Positions 37,842 through 46,412 of a stretch of 64,000 nt of DNA are shown in pieces. The stretch is taken from positions 1-64,000 of the forward strand of contig NZ_JAJALK010000001.1 in NCBI RefSeq assembly GCF_020523825.1. Direction: 5' to 3'. The notes under the pieces are model-generated. The model ran no database searches. It saw only the letters and a list, made by a program, of their open reading frames with translations, and was not told where the DNA came from. A program made the position numbers and the translations under genes. Each line of letters begins with the position of its first letter. Position 1 is the first letter of the stretch. This DNA is from Methylobacterium brachiatum (lineage in GTDB: Bacteria; Pseudomonadota; Alphaproteobacteria; Rhizobiales; Beijerinckiaceae).

Positions 37842-39086
37842 ATGGCCAGCTTCAAGACGGCGATGAAGTCGGGTCACCCCCCGACGCTGTTCGCGGCGTT
37901 CCTCTACTTCGATTTCTGCTTCGCGATCTGGGTCCTGAACGGCGCCATGGGCCCGTTCATCACCGAGACCTACAAGCTCACCCCGGCCCAGACCGGGTTC
38001 ATGATCTCGCTGCCGATCCTCGCCGGGGCGCTGATGCGCTTCCCGCTCGGGATCCTGGCCCAGTATATCGGCCGCAAGAACGCGGCGATCACGGAGATGA
38101 CCGTGATCATGATGGCGATGGCCTACGGATACTTCGTGGTGTCGTCCTACAACGACGTGCTCGCCATGGGCGTGCTGCTCGGCATCGCCGGGGCCTCCTT
38201 CGGGGTGGCTTTGTCGCTCGGCTCGGGCTGGTTCCCGCCGGAGCACAAGGGGCTGGCGATGGGCATCGCGGGCGCCGGCAATTCCGGCACCGTGCTGGCC
38301 GTGCTGTTCGCCCCGCCGCTGGCCCAGGCCTATGGCTGGCAGACCACCTACGCCTTCGCCGGCGTGGTGATGCTGATCCCGCTCGCGGTCATGATCGTGT
38401 TCGCCAAGGAGCCGCCGGACAACGCCCACCAGTCGTTCAAGGAGCATGTCTCCTGCCTGTTCACTAAGGACGGCTGGGCGTTCTCGCTGATCTACGTGAT
38501 CACCTTCGGCGGCTTCGTCGGCCTGTCGAACTTCCTGCCGACCTTCTTCTACGAGCAATTCTCCGTGACGAAGGTCGAGGCCGGGCGGCTGACCATGCTG
38601 GCCGCCTTCATGGGCTCGGGCATCCGGATCGTCGGCGGCTACTACGCCGACCGGATGGGCGGGATCGCGGTCCTGTCGGTGGTGCTGCTCGCGGCGATCG
38701 CCACCTTCCTGTCGCTGATGGCGACGCCCTCGCTCGCCGTGACCACGCTCCTGTTCATGCTGTGCTTCGCGGCCCTCGGCGCCGGCAACGGTGCCCTGTT
38801 CCAGCTCGTGCCTCTGCGCTGGCCGACCAACACCGCGGTCGCCGGCTCGATGATCGGCGAGGTCGGGGCGCTCGGCGGCGCGATCCTGCCGAACGTCATG
38901 GGCCTGTCGAAGCAATATACCGGCTCGTTCTCGCTGGGCTTCATCGGCTACGCGGTGTTCACCGCCGCGGTGCTCGGCTGCCTGATGCTCTGGCAGCGCA
39001 AATGGGTGGGCAGCTGGGTCGGCCCCCGCGGCAAGGCGCTGGGCACCGAGACGGAGACCGGGCAGTTGCAGCCGGCCACGGTCTGA
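37842..39086 (+). CDS. NarK/NasA-type nitrate/nitrite MFS transporter
   Basis: A 414-residue protein with about 12 membrane segments. It matches the nitrate/nitrite porter family: FDFCFAIWVLNGAMGPFI in helix 1, and the nitrate-signature-like GWFPPEHKGLAMGIAGAGNSGT in helix 5, with Arg in LMRFPLGILAQYIGRKN in helix 2. It is expected to import nitrate or exchange nitrate and nitrite. No nitrate or nitrite reductase genes are adjacent within the window, so the physiological link is open. The ATG at 37842 begins the conserved N terminus. Confidence 0.88.
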   Translation: MASFKTAMKSGHPPTLFAAFLYFDFCFAIWVLNGAMGPFITETYKLTPAQTGFMISLPILAGALMRFPLGILAQYIGRKNAAITEMTVIMMAMAYGYFVVSSYNDVLAMGVLLGIAGASFGVALSLGSGWFPPEHKGLAMGIAGAGNSGTVLAVLFAPPLAQAYGWQTTYAFAGVVMLIPLAVMIVFAKEPPDNAHQSFKEHVSCLFTKDGWAFSLIYVITFGGFVGLSNFLPTFFYEQFSVTKVEAGRLTMLAAFMGSGIRIVGGYYADRMGGIAVLSVVLLAAIATFLSLMATPSLAVTTLLFMLCFAALGAGNGALFQLVPLRWPTNTAVAGSMIGEVGALGGAILPNVMGLSKQYTGSFSLGFIGYAVFTAAVLGCLMLWQRKWVGSWVGPRGKALGTETETGQLQPATV

Positions 39087-39160
39087 GCAGGATCCTGATA
39101 GGGGAAGTCGTGGAGATCCACGCCTCCCCTTCGTCCTGAGGCTTCAGCATCGAACCCATC

Positions 39161-39190
39161 ATTCCGGGCTCCGCTTTGCGGCCCCGGAAT
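39161..39190. repeat. Dispersed 30-base palindromic repeat, copy 2
   Basis: Has the same ends (ATTCCGGG / CCCGGAAT), length and following GACGG as the element at 25408-25437, with a different centre. It lies 75 bases after the NarK-type gene and could act as its terminator stem. Confidence 0.75.
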
Positions 39191-39400
39191 GACGGCGTGG
39201 TGCTTGAGCTGCCTCTGCGAGGGTTTGGTGTCGGCCCCATGCACGACAGCCTACGCAAACACCCCAACGGGCAGAGCATCCACACATCGCACGGCTGGCT
39301 GGAGGGGGCGCTCGGATGCGGCGCCGCCCGATAAGATCGTCGGTGGGAGAGGGCGCGTTCGGACCCGCTCCGAGCATCTGCACTTCTTCGATCGATAAAC

Positions 39401-39430
39401 CGAAACGGGAGCCCCACGGCTCCCGTTTCG
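39401..39430. terminator. Perfect 13-bp stem-loop
   Basis: CGAAACGGGAGCC pairs perfectly with 39418-39430 around a CCAC loop. No strong T tract follows on either strand. It may be a terminator for upstream transcription or a transcript-processing element. It is 161 bases before the MFS gene. Confidence 0.45.
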
Positions 39431-39591
39431 CGGTTCCGCCGACAGATTGAATTCGTGCCCATCCCCCTCGACGCACGGTTGCCTTCCGGTGCAAGAGGCG
39501 TTTGAATAACGAATACCAAAGAGCGCCCGTCCCCGTGATGAGGCGCCGGGCGACCGGAAAACGCGGCGCCGTCAGAGCGGAGGAACCGTCG

Positions 39592-40884
39592 ATGCTCAAG
39601 CGCATGAGCGCCACCAATGGCGTGCTCGGCCTGCTCTGCGTGATGTATTTCATCACCTATCTGGACCGGGTGAACATCGCGACCGCCGGCGCCGAGATCA
39701 TCCGCGAATTCGGCATGTCGAAGACCGATTTCGGCCTGATCCTCTCGGCCTTCGCCTATCCCTACGCGATCTTCCAGGTCATCGGCGGCTCGGTCGGCGA
39801 CAAGTTCGGCGCCCGGCGCACGCTCCTCGTCTGCGGCATGATCTGGGCCTCGGCCACGATCCTCACCGGCCTGGTCGGCGGGCTGATCAGCCTGTTCCTG
39901 GCGCGGGTGCTGCTGGGCTTCGGCGAGGGCGCGACCTTCCCGACCGCCACCCGGGCGATGCAGAACTGGACGGCCCCGGGCAAGCGCGGTTTCGCCCAGG
40001 GCATCACCCACGCCTTCGCCCGGCTCGGCAACGCGGTGGCGCCGCCGATCGTGGCCTTCCTGATGTACCATTTCGGCTGGCGCACCAGCTTCGTGATCCT
40101 GGGCGGGGTCAGCTTCGTCTGGGTCGCGATCTGGTACCTGTATTTCCGCGACGACCCGTCCGATCACCCGACCATCACGGCCAAGGAGCTCGAGGCCCTG
40201 CCGCCGCCCAAGAAGGTCGGGGCCAAGCAATCGGTGCCGTGGGGCGCGCTGACCCGGCGCATGCTGCCGGTGACGATCACGTATTTCTGCTACGGCTGGA
40301 CCCTGTGGCTGTTCCTCGGCTGGCTGCCGAGCTTCTTCAAGGAGAATTACGGCCTCGACCTCAAGAACTCGGCCCTGTTCGCCTCCGGGGTCTTCTTTGC
40401 CGGCGTCGTCGGCGATACGGTCGGCGGTATGCTGAGCGACTCGATCCTCCATCGCACCGGCAACGTGAAGCTCGCCCGCCTGTCGGTGATCGTGGTGGGC
40501 TTCCTCGGCGCGGCCGCGAGCCTGGCCGGGGTCTTCCTCACCCGCGACCTGACCCTGGTGGCGTTGCTGCTCTCCTCCGGCTTCTTCTTCGCCGAGCTGG
40601 TGATCGGTCCGATCTGGTCGGTGCCGATGGACATCGCGCCGAAATATGCCGGCACCGCCAGCGGGCTGATGAATACTGGCTCGGCGGTGGCGGCGATCGT
40701 CTCGCCGATCGTGTTCGGGCTGATCGTCGACCTCACCGGCAGCTGGACCTTGCCCTTCGTCGGCTCGGTCGGGCTCTGCCTGCTCGGCGCCGCCCTGGCC
40801 TTCACGATGCATCCCGAGCGCGAATTCGTGGATCCCGTCACCGGGCCGGTCGGCCCCGTGGCGACCGTGCCGGCCGGGGAGTAG
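39592..40884 (+). CDS. MFS transporter, anion:cation symporter family
   Basis: A 430-residue, 12-helix transporter. The N terminus VMYFITYLDRVNIATAG and GGSVGDKFGARRTLL are typical of the ACS family (sugar acids, phthalate, tartrate and similar organic anions). LARVLLGFGEGATFPTATRAMQNW matches the helix 4 signature. The ATG at 39592 has a GGAGGA site 6 bases upstream. It lies 7 bases before a CoA-transferase gene and near a crotonase gene, suggesting import of an organic acid that is then activated with CoA. Confidence 0.9.
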   Translation: MLKRMSATNGVLGLLCVMYFITYLDRVNIATAGAEIIREFGMSKTDFGLILSAFAYPYAIFQVIGGSVGDKFGARRTLLVCGMIWASATILTGLVGGLISLFLARVLLGFGEGATFPTATRAMQNWTAPGKRGFAQGITHAFARLGNAVAPPIVAFLMYHFGWRTSFVILGGVSFVWVAIWYLYFRDDPSDHPTITAKELEALPPPKKVGAKQSVPWGALTRRMLPVTITYFCYGWTLWLFLGWLPSFFKENYGLDLKNSALFASGVFFAGVVGDTVGGMLSDSILHRTGNVKLARLSVIVVGFLGAAASLAGVFLTRDLTLVALLLSSGFFFAELVIGPIWSVPMDIAPKYAGTASGLMNTGSAVAAIVSPIVFGLIVDLTGSWTLPFVGSVGLCLLGAALAFTMHPEREFVDPVTGPVGPVATVPAGE

Positions 40885-40891
40885 CGCCGCG

Positions 40892-42112
40892 ATGGCGGAA
40901 CAGACGGGACGTTCGGGGCCGCTCGCCGGCGTGCGGGTGATCGAGCTCGCGCACATCATGGCCGGCCCGGTCTGCGGGCTGATGCTCGCCGACATGGGCG
41001 CGGAGGTGATCAAGGTCGAGAAGATGGAGGGCGACGACACCCGTCGCACCGTCCCGCCGGCGCTCGAGGGCGAGAGCGCGGCCTACATGATGATGAACCG
41101 CGGCAAGCGCGGCCTCAGCCTCGACCTGAAGAACCCGGACGGCGTCGCGGTGCTGCGCCGCCTGCTCGCCAATGCCGACGCGCTCATCGAGAATTACCGC
41201 GGCGGCACCATGGAGCGGCTGGGCATCGGCTACGAGACCCTGCGGCAGGAATTCCCGGCCCTGGTCTATTGCTCGCTCTCGGGCTTCGGCCGCACCGGGC
41301 CCTATGCCGACCGGGCCGGGTTCGACCTGGTCGCGCAGGGCATGAGCGGGCTCATGTCGGTGACCGGGGAGGGGCCCGGCCAGCCGCCGATGAAGTGCGG
41401 GCCGCCGGTGACCGACATCACCGCCGGGATCCTGGCCGCCATGGGCGTGCTCGCGGCCTATGCCCACCGGCTCAAGACTGGGCAGGGCCAGGCGGTGGAC
41501 ACCTCGCTGTTCGAGGCCGGGATCACCCACACCTACTGGCAATCGGCCATCGCCATGGCGACCGGCATCGCCCCGGGGCCGATGGGCTCGGCCCATCCGC
41601 TGAACGCGCCCTACGAGGCGTTCGAGACGGCGGACGGCTGGATCACCATCGGGGCGGCCAACCAGACCAACTGGCTGCGGCTGCTCAAGGCGATCGGCTC
41701 GGAGGCGCTCGCCGAAGATCCGCGCTTCGTGCTCAACCGCGACCGCATGGCCAACCGCCACGACCTCGCCGCGACCCTGGCGCCGATCTTCAGGGCGGAG
41801 ACGTCCGAGGCCTGGCTCGCCCGCCTCGAAGCCGGCGGCGTCCCGGCGGGGCCGGTGCTCGACGTCAACGCCATGCACCGCGATCCGCAGACGCTCGCCC
41901 GCGCGATGGTGGTGGAGGTCGAGCACAGCCGGGTCGGCCGGATGAAGACGCTGGGCCTGCCGGTGAAGTTCTCGGACACGCCCGGCCGGGTCCACGGCCC
42001 GGCGCCGTTGCTCGGCGAGCATTCCCGGGCGATCCTGGCGGAAGCCGGCTACACCGCCTCCGAGATCGACGGCCTGATCGACCGGGGCGTGGTCCGCGAG
42101 ACCGTGGCCTGA
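40892..42112 (+). CDS. Family III CoA-transferase (CaiB/BaiF)
   Basis: A 406-residue enzyme that moves CoA between carboxylic acids. It begins GPLAGVRVIELAHIMAGPVCGLMLADMGAEVIKVE and has NRGKRGLSLDLKNPDG, LIENYRGG, and the catalytic Asp near residue 175 in PVTDITAGILAAMG. The specificity is not visible. With the MFS gene upstream and the crotonase 17 bases downstream it forms a compact uptake/activation operon. Confidence 0.92.
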   Translation: MAEQTGRSGPLAGVRVIELAHIMAGPVCGLMLADMGAEVIKVEKMEGDDTRRTVPPALEGESAAYMMMNRGKRGLSLDLKNPDGVAVLRRLLANADALIENYRGGTMERLGIGYETLRQEFPALVYCSLSGFGRTGPYADRAGFDLVAQGMSGLMSVTGEGPGQPPMKCGPPVTDITAGILAAMGVLAAYAHRLKTGQGQAVDTSLFEAGITHTYWQSAIAMATGIAPGPMGSAHPLNAPYEAFETADGWITIGAANQTNWLRLLKAIGSEALAEDPRFVLNRDRMANRHDLAATLAPIFRAETSEAWLARLEAGGVPAGPVLDVNAMHRDPQTLARAMVVEVEHSRVGRMKTLGLPVKFSDTPGRVHGPAPLLGEHSRAILAEAGYTASEIDGLIDRGVVRETVA

Positions 42113-42129
42113 ACCCCAGAGGACCTGCG

Positions 42130-42942
42130 ATGAGTGCCACGCCCGCCACCGACGAGCTGCTGTTCACCACCGACGAGGCCGGGATCGCCCGGATCGTCCT
42201 CAACCGGCCGCAGGCCCGCAACGCGCTCACCTTCGCGATGTACCAGGGGCTGATCACCTGCTGCGAGGCGATCGCCGCCGACCCGGCCGTGAAGGCACTG
42301 ATCATCACCGGCGCCGGCGACAAGGCCTTCGCGGCCGGCACCGACATCGCCCAGTTCCGCAGCTTCGCGACCGCCGACGACGCGCTGGGCTACGAGCGCT
42401 TCATGGACCGGGTGCTCGGCGCCCTGGAGCGGCTGCGGGTGCCGACCATCGCGGCGATCGCGGGCGCCTGCACGGGCGGCGGCGCGGCCATCGCGGCGGC
42501 CTGCGACCTGCGGGTCGCGACCCGCGACGCCCGGTTCGGCTTCCCCATCGCCCGGACGCTCGGCAATTGCCTGAGCCAGGGCAATCTCAAGCGGCTTTCC
42601 GGGCTGATCGGCCCGGCCCGGGTCAAGGACATCATCTTCACCGCCCGGCTCGTGGGCGCCGAGGAGGCGCTGGCCATCGGCCTCGTCGGCGAGGTCGTGG
42701 ACGATTGCGCGGCGCTGACCGTCCGGGTCGACGCCCTGGCGCAGCTCCTGGCCGGCCACGCGCCGCTGACCATGCAGGCCACCAAGGAAGGCTTGCGCCG
42801 CCTCGCCGAGGAAGAGCCGACCGCCGACGGCGCCCCGCATCCCGGCGATGACCTGATCCTGATGTGCTACATGAGCCAGGATTTCCGCGAGGGCATGGAG
42901 GCGTTCCTGGGCAAGCGCACCCCGGCCTGGAGCGGGCGCTAG
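42130..42942 (+). CDS. Enoyl-CoA hydratase/isomerase family protein
   Basis: A 270-residue crotonase-fold protein. It has IARIVLNRPQARNALTFAMYQGL, the oxyanion-hole segment AFAAGTDIAQF and GACTGGGAAIAAACDLRVAT, then ARFGFPIARTLGN. The C-terminal MEAFLGKRTPAWSGR is typical of hydratases. The usual catalytic Glu positions are not obvious in the RTLGNCLS segment, so hydratase activity should not be assumed; isomerase or lyase chemistry on a CoA ester is possible. It is the last gene of the operon. Confidence 0.88.
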   Translation: MSATPATDELLFTTDEAGIARIVLNRPQARNALTFAMYQGLITCCEAIAADPAVKALIITGAGDKAFAAGTDIAQFRSFATADDALGYERFMDRVLGALERLRVPTIAAIAGACTGGGAAIAAACDLRVATRDARFGFPIARTLGNCLSQGNLKRLSGLIGPARVKDIIFTARLVGAEEALAIGLVGEVVDDCAALTVRVDALAQLLAGHAPLTMQATKEGLRRLAEEEPTADGAPHPGDDLILMCYMSQDFREGMEAFLGKRTPAWSGR

Positions 42943-42952
42943 GAGCCGCCGC

Positions 42953-43420
42953 TCACCCCGGCTCCTGGCAGACATCGACCCACGCGGCTCCCGTCAGCGT
43001 TGCCATGCGGTCCGGTGCGATGCGGACCGCGCTGTGGGTGCTGCCGGCCGCGGGGACGACCTCGTCGAAGGCCTTCAGCGACACGTCGCAATAGACCGGC
43101 AGCGGCGCGATCAGCCCGAACGGGCAGACCCCGCCGACCGGGTGGCCGGTCGCCGCCTCGACCTCGGCGAGGTCGAGCATCCGGACCTTGCCGCCGAACA
43201 CGGCCTTGGCCTTCTTGTTGTCGAGCCGCGCGTCGCCCCGGGTGACCACGAGGGCGACCTGGTCGCCGATCCGGATCGACAGCGTCTTGGCGATCTGCGC
43301 GGGGGCGACGCCGTGGCCGGCAGCGGCCTCGGCCACGGTAGCGGTGCTGGTGGTCAGCTCGATCACCGCGAGGTCGGGCGCCCTCTCGGCGAAGAACGCC
43401 CGGACGGATTCGAGGCTCAT
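42953..43420 (-). CDS. YbaK/EbsC family aminoacyl-tRNA deacylase
   Basis: A 155-residue trans-editing domain. Features are STATVAEAAAGHGVAPAQIAKTL with the catalytic Lys, ALVVTRGDARLDNKKAKAVFG, and GHPVGGVCPFGL near the C terminus, which forms the substrate pocket. Such proteins hydrolyse mischarged tRNA such as Cys-tRNAPro or Ala-tRNAPro. It converges on the crotonase gene with a 10-base gap. Confidence 0.92.
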   Translation of the reverse strand: MSLESVRAFFAERAPDLAVIELTTSTATVAEAAAGHGVAPAQIAKTLSIRIGDQVALVVTRGDARLDNKKAKAVFGGKVRMLDLAEVEAATGHPVGGVCPFGLIAPLPVYCDVSLKAFDEVVPAAGSTHSAVRIAPDRMATLTGAAWVDVCQEPG

Positions 43421-43712
43421 GCAAGTGTCCCTGAAATCGAGGCGGCCCGAGCGGCGATGCGCGCCAGATCAGCCACGCATTATGGCAAAGCTTGTGCCGT
43501 CCGCCAGAGCCGTTCGAAAGGGTTGCGGCCGAACAGGCTTCGCGTGGTGAGGACACTATCTTTTGCGGTCGTTCGGGCGCAGGCTCACCGCATTACCGGA
43601 ACGGCGGCTTCAGGCTCCGGTGACTGCGGATCGGAGGTCCCCGCCTGTGACGGGCGGCCGTACGGGTCGGCCCGGCGCGAAAAGCCGCGGTCACGCTCCG
43701 GAGGACGGCCCC

Positions 43713-43844
43713 ATGAGCATCGAGAAGCAACGCGGCAACCGCGAGACGAAGAAGCCGAAGAAGCCGGTGCCGAAGATGAATGCCGCGGCCCCGTCCCAGA
43801 AGAACACCGTCGCGTCGGTTGTGAAGCGGTCCGAGGGGCGCTGA
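43713..43844 (+). CDS. Very small Lys-rich protein (43 aa)
   Basis: Begins MSIEKQRGNRETKKPKKPV and is highly basic, with no hydrophobic segment. A strong GGAGGA ribosome site lies 8 bases before the ATG. The size, charge and ribosome site suggest a real small protein, possibly nucleic-acid binding, of a kind often left unannotated. No family is recognised. Confidence 0.6.
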   Translation: MSIEKQRGNRETKKPKKPVPKMNAAAPSQKNTVASVVKRSEGR

Positions 43845-43897
43845 GCCGGATCGCAGCCCGGGGCGCCGTTGCGGTCCAAGAACACCCGCGGCCCCGG

Positions 43898-43926
43898 GTT
43901 GCTTCGCTGCGCTCGCAATGACGGGA
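43898..43926. repeat. GCTTCGCTGCGC-type intergenic repeat
   Basis: The sequence GGTTGCTTCGCTGCGC followed by TCGCAATGACGGG shares its core with the inverted repeat at 37561-37646. It lies just after the small Lys-rich gene. Confidence 0.6.
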
Positions 43927-43964
43927 TTGGCGCTGTCGAAGCGGGCGAGATCCGAGATGCTCCC

Positions 43965-44010
43965 CTCATCCTGAGGTGGCGCCTGCTTTGCGGGCGCATC
44001 TCAGGATGAG
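43965..44010. repeat. Palindrome with CTCATCCTGAG arms
   Basis: CTCATCCTGAG at 43965-43975 pairs with 44000-44010 around a GC-rich centre containing a TGCTTT loop. It sits between two small genes, 22 bases after the 87-residue gene on the minus strand, so it may be that gene's terminator. A half copy occurs near 39133. Confidence 0.65.
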
Positions 44011-44032
44011 ATCGTGCGCGGGAGACGCGCGC

Positions 44033-44296
44033 TCACCCCTTCATCGGCCGTGCCTGCAAAATCGCTGCCCGCACGAATGGCCGCTTCAACAGGGTGCCGA
44101 CATTCGCCCGGCCGACGAATTCCTGCGCCCCGGGATGGCTGCGCACCGCCTTGACCAGGTTGAGGCGGTGGCCGCTGCGGAAGCGGTAGGGCTCGGACAC
44201 CGCCCCGCTCAGGAACGCCTCGACGCTGGCGTCGATCTCGTCCTCGGCGATCACGTTCGCCGTGCGCAGCATCTGGATGGTCTGAAGGTCGGTCAT
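44033..44296 (-). CDS. Small hypothetical protein (87 aa)
   Basis: Begins MTDLQTIQMLRTANVIAEDE and continues with a helical, mixed-charge sequence (DASVEAFLSGAV, LNLVKAVRSHPGAQEFVG). It is likely a soluble helical protein. No motif or family is recognised. It is on the same strand as the TRAP genes but separated by 74 bases. Confidence 0.6.
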   Translation of the reverse strand: MTDLQTIQMLRTANVIAEDEIDASVEAFLSGAVSEPYRFRSGHRLNLVKAVRSHPGAQEFVGRANVGTLLKRPFVRAAILQARPMKG

Positions 44297-44370
44297 CGTC
44301 GATAGATAGGGCGGCGGCGCCGGTCACGCAGCCAAGGTTACCGGCGCCGCCGTTCGCGGGGAAGCCTTTC

Positions 44371-45723
44371 CTACCGCGTCGTCGCCAGCAGCAGGTCCGG
44401 CAGCCACATGGCGATGCCTGGGACCAGGCACAGGATCAGGATCGCCACCGCCATCAGCATCACGAAGGGCAGGGTGCCCCAGATGATGTCCGAGAGCGGG
44501 ATGTCGGGGGCGATGTTCTTGATGACGAAGATGTTCAGGCCCACCGGCGGGTGGATCAGGCCCATCTCCATGGTGATGGTCATCACCACGCCGAACCACA
44601 CCAGATCGAAGCCCGCGGCCTTGAGCGGCGGCAGGATGATCGGCGCGGTCATCAGGATGATCGAGACCGGCGGCAGGAAGAAGCCGAGCACGATCACCAG
44701 GGCGAGGATCGTCACCAGCAGCACCCAGGGCGAGAGCTGCATCGCCACGATCGCGGCCGCGGCCGATTGCGACAGGTGCAGGTAGCTCATCACGTAGGCG
44801 TAGAGCAGCGACATGCCGATGATCAGCATCAGCATGGTCGATTCCCGCAGGGTCGCGACCAGGATCGGGCTGACGTCCCGGAACCGCCACACGCCGTAGA
44901 TCGCCGCGATCAGGCCGAGCGCCAGCAGGCCGCCGAGGCCGGCGGTCTCCGAGGGGGTCGCGTAGCCGCCGTAGAGCGCCACCATCACGCCGGTGAGCAG
45001 GACCACAAAGGGCAGCACCCGCGGCAGCGTCGAGAAGCGCTGGGCCATGCTGTACTGCTCGTCGGCCAGGATCGGCGAGGCCGGGCCGCCGCGCTCCAGC
45101 ACCGCCTTGGCGGCGGAGAATTCCGAGCGGAACCGGTACATCGCCCAGGCGGCGAACAGGGCGACCAGCAGCAGCCCCGGCCCGATCCCGGCCAGGAACA
45201 GGCGCCCGAGCGATTGCTCGGAGGCGACCGCGTACAGGATCATGGTGATCGAGGGCGGCAGCAGGATGCCGAGCGTGCCGCCGGCCGCGATGATCCCGGC
45301 GGCGAAGCCCGGCGAGTAGCCGCGCTTGCGCATCTCCGGAATGCCGGCCGAGCCGATCGCCGAGCAGGTCGCCGGGCTGGAACCCGCCATGGCGGCGAAC
45401 AGCGCGCAGGCGAAGACGTTGGCGATGCCGAGACCGCCGGGAATGCGGTGCATCCAGGCATGCATCGCCGAGTAGAGGTCCTGGCCCGCCCGGGACCGCC
45501 CGATCGCCGCGCCCTTCAGGATGAACAGCGGGATCGACAGCAGGGTGATCGAGGCCATCTCCTCGTAGACGTTCTGGGCCACCGTATCGAGGGAGGCGCC
45601 CGGCATGAACACGACCATGAAGGCCAGGGCCACGGCGCCGAGCGCGAACGCGATGGGGATGCCCGACAGCATCGCCCCGAGGGTGGCCCCCGCGTAGAGG
45701 AAGCCGATCGCCGCCGTGCTCAT
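44371..45723 (-). CDS. dctM: TRAP transporter large permease (DctM type)
   Basis: A 450-residue membrane protein with about 12 segments, the ion-coupled channel of a tripartite ATP-independent periplasmic transporter. Motifs include MSGIPIAFALGAVAL, AAMAGSSPATCSAIGSAGIPEM, GGTLGILLPPSITMILYAV and MGLIHPPVGLNIFVIK. The start overlaps the small-permease stop by one base (TGATG). The substrate class (dicarboxylate, sialic acid, sugar acid or other) is not determined by this subunit. Confidence 0.93.
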   Translation of the reverse strand: MSTAAIGFLYAGATLGAMLSGIPIAFALGAVALAFMVVFMPGASLDTVAQNVYEEMASITLLSIPLFILKGAAIGRSRAGQDLYSAMHAWMHRIPGGLGIANVFACALFAAMAGSSPATCSAIGSAGIPEMRKRGYSPGFAAGIIAAGGTLGILLPPSITMILYAVASEQSLGRLFLAGIGPGLLLVALFAAWAMYRFRSEFSAAKAVLERGGPASPILADEQYSMAQRFSTLPRVLPFVVLLTGVMVALYGGYATPSETAGLGGLLALGLIAAIYGVWRFRDVSPILVATLRESTMLMLIIGMSLLYAYVMSYLHLSQSAAAAIVAMQLSPWVLLVTILALVIVLGFFLPPVSIILMTAPIILPPLKAAGFDLVWFGVVMTITMEMGLIHPPVGLNIFVIKNIAPDIPLSDIIWGTLPFVMLMAVAILILCLVPGIAMWLPDLLLATTR

Positions 45724-46412
45724 CACTTCACCCTCGCGTCGATCGTCTGGCCCATCGGATCGGGCCCCCGGGGCGTGACCCCGGGCGCGCCGTGCATGTC
45801 CTTGTTGACGTCGGCGCCGATGCCGATCTTCGGCTTGGCCCAGCCGGCCGCCCGAGGCCCGTAGAGCAGCGCCTCGGCGATCTGCAGGATGAACTGGAGG
45901 CACAGCAGGCTCATGCCGGCGGCCATCAGCGTGTAGGGGATCCAGAGCGGCGGCCCCCAGGTCGATTGCGAGGTCTGGCCGTCGATCCAGGCCTCGTGGT
46001 CCAGCGTCCAGCTCTTCCAGGCGAAGAACGTGCAGAAGGCGAGGCTGACCACGTCGACGAAGATCAGCCGCATCCGGTTGACCGCCGGCGGCAGCAGGCC
46101 GGTCAGCGCCTCGATCGCGACGTGGCCGCGCTTGGCCTGGACCCCGGCGGCCGAGAAGAAGGTCGCCCCGACGATCAGGAAGACCGCCATCTCGTCCTGC
46201 CAGTCGGTCGGCTCCTTCAACAGGTAGCGGACGACGACGCTGTGGCTCAGCACCAGGCAGGCCGCGACGAGGCAGAGCCCGCCCAGCCCGAGGATCACGC
46301 GGTTGATGCCGCGCAGCGCCCGGTCGAACAGGCCGAGCAGGCCGGGGAGCCGGGGCTCCTCCGCACCTTTCGCATCCGGGATCGCGGTAGCCGCGTCGAA
46401 GCCGTGGCTCAC
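45723..46412 (-). CDS. dctQ: TRAP transporter small permease (DctQ type)
   Basis: A 229-residue protein with four membrane segments preceded by a charged N terminus (AKGAEEPRLPG). Family features are VVRYLLKEPTDWQDEMAVFLIVGATFFSAAGVQAKRGHVAIEAL and the TLMAAGMSLLCLQFILQ helix. It starts at a GTG overlapping the dctP stop (GTGA). It bridges the binding protein and large permease. Confidence 0.9.
   Translation of the reverse strand: MSHGFDAATAIPDAKGAEEPRLPGLLGLFDRALRGINRVILGLGGLCLVAACLVLSHSVVVRYLLKEPTDWQDEMAVFLIVGATFFSAAGVQAKRGHVAIEALTGLLPPAVNRMRLIFVDVVSLAFCTFFAWKSWTLDHEAWIDGQTSQSTWGPPLWIPYTLMAAGMSLLCLQFILQIAEALLYGPRAAGWAKPKIGIGADVNKDMHGAPGVTPRGPDPMGQTIDARVK

Larger units (their letters stand above)
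39087..39591. other. 505-base intergenic region between two transporter genes
   Basis: No gene is supported. It holds a dispersed palindrome (39161-39190), a half element GTCCTGAGG near 39133, and a perfect hairpin (39401-39430). The last 160 bases should carry the promoter of the MFS / CoA-transferase operon. Confidence 0.6.

Noticed and set aside
37335-38915. Minus-strand open frame of 526 codons opposite the NarK-type transporter
   Set aside because: It is His/Arg/Asp-rich and motif-free; the plus strand encodes a 12-helix transporter.
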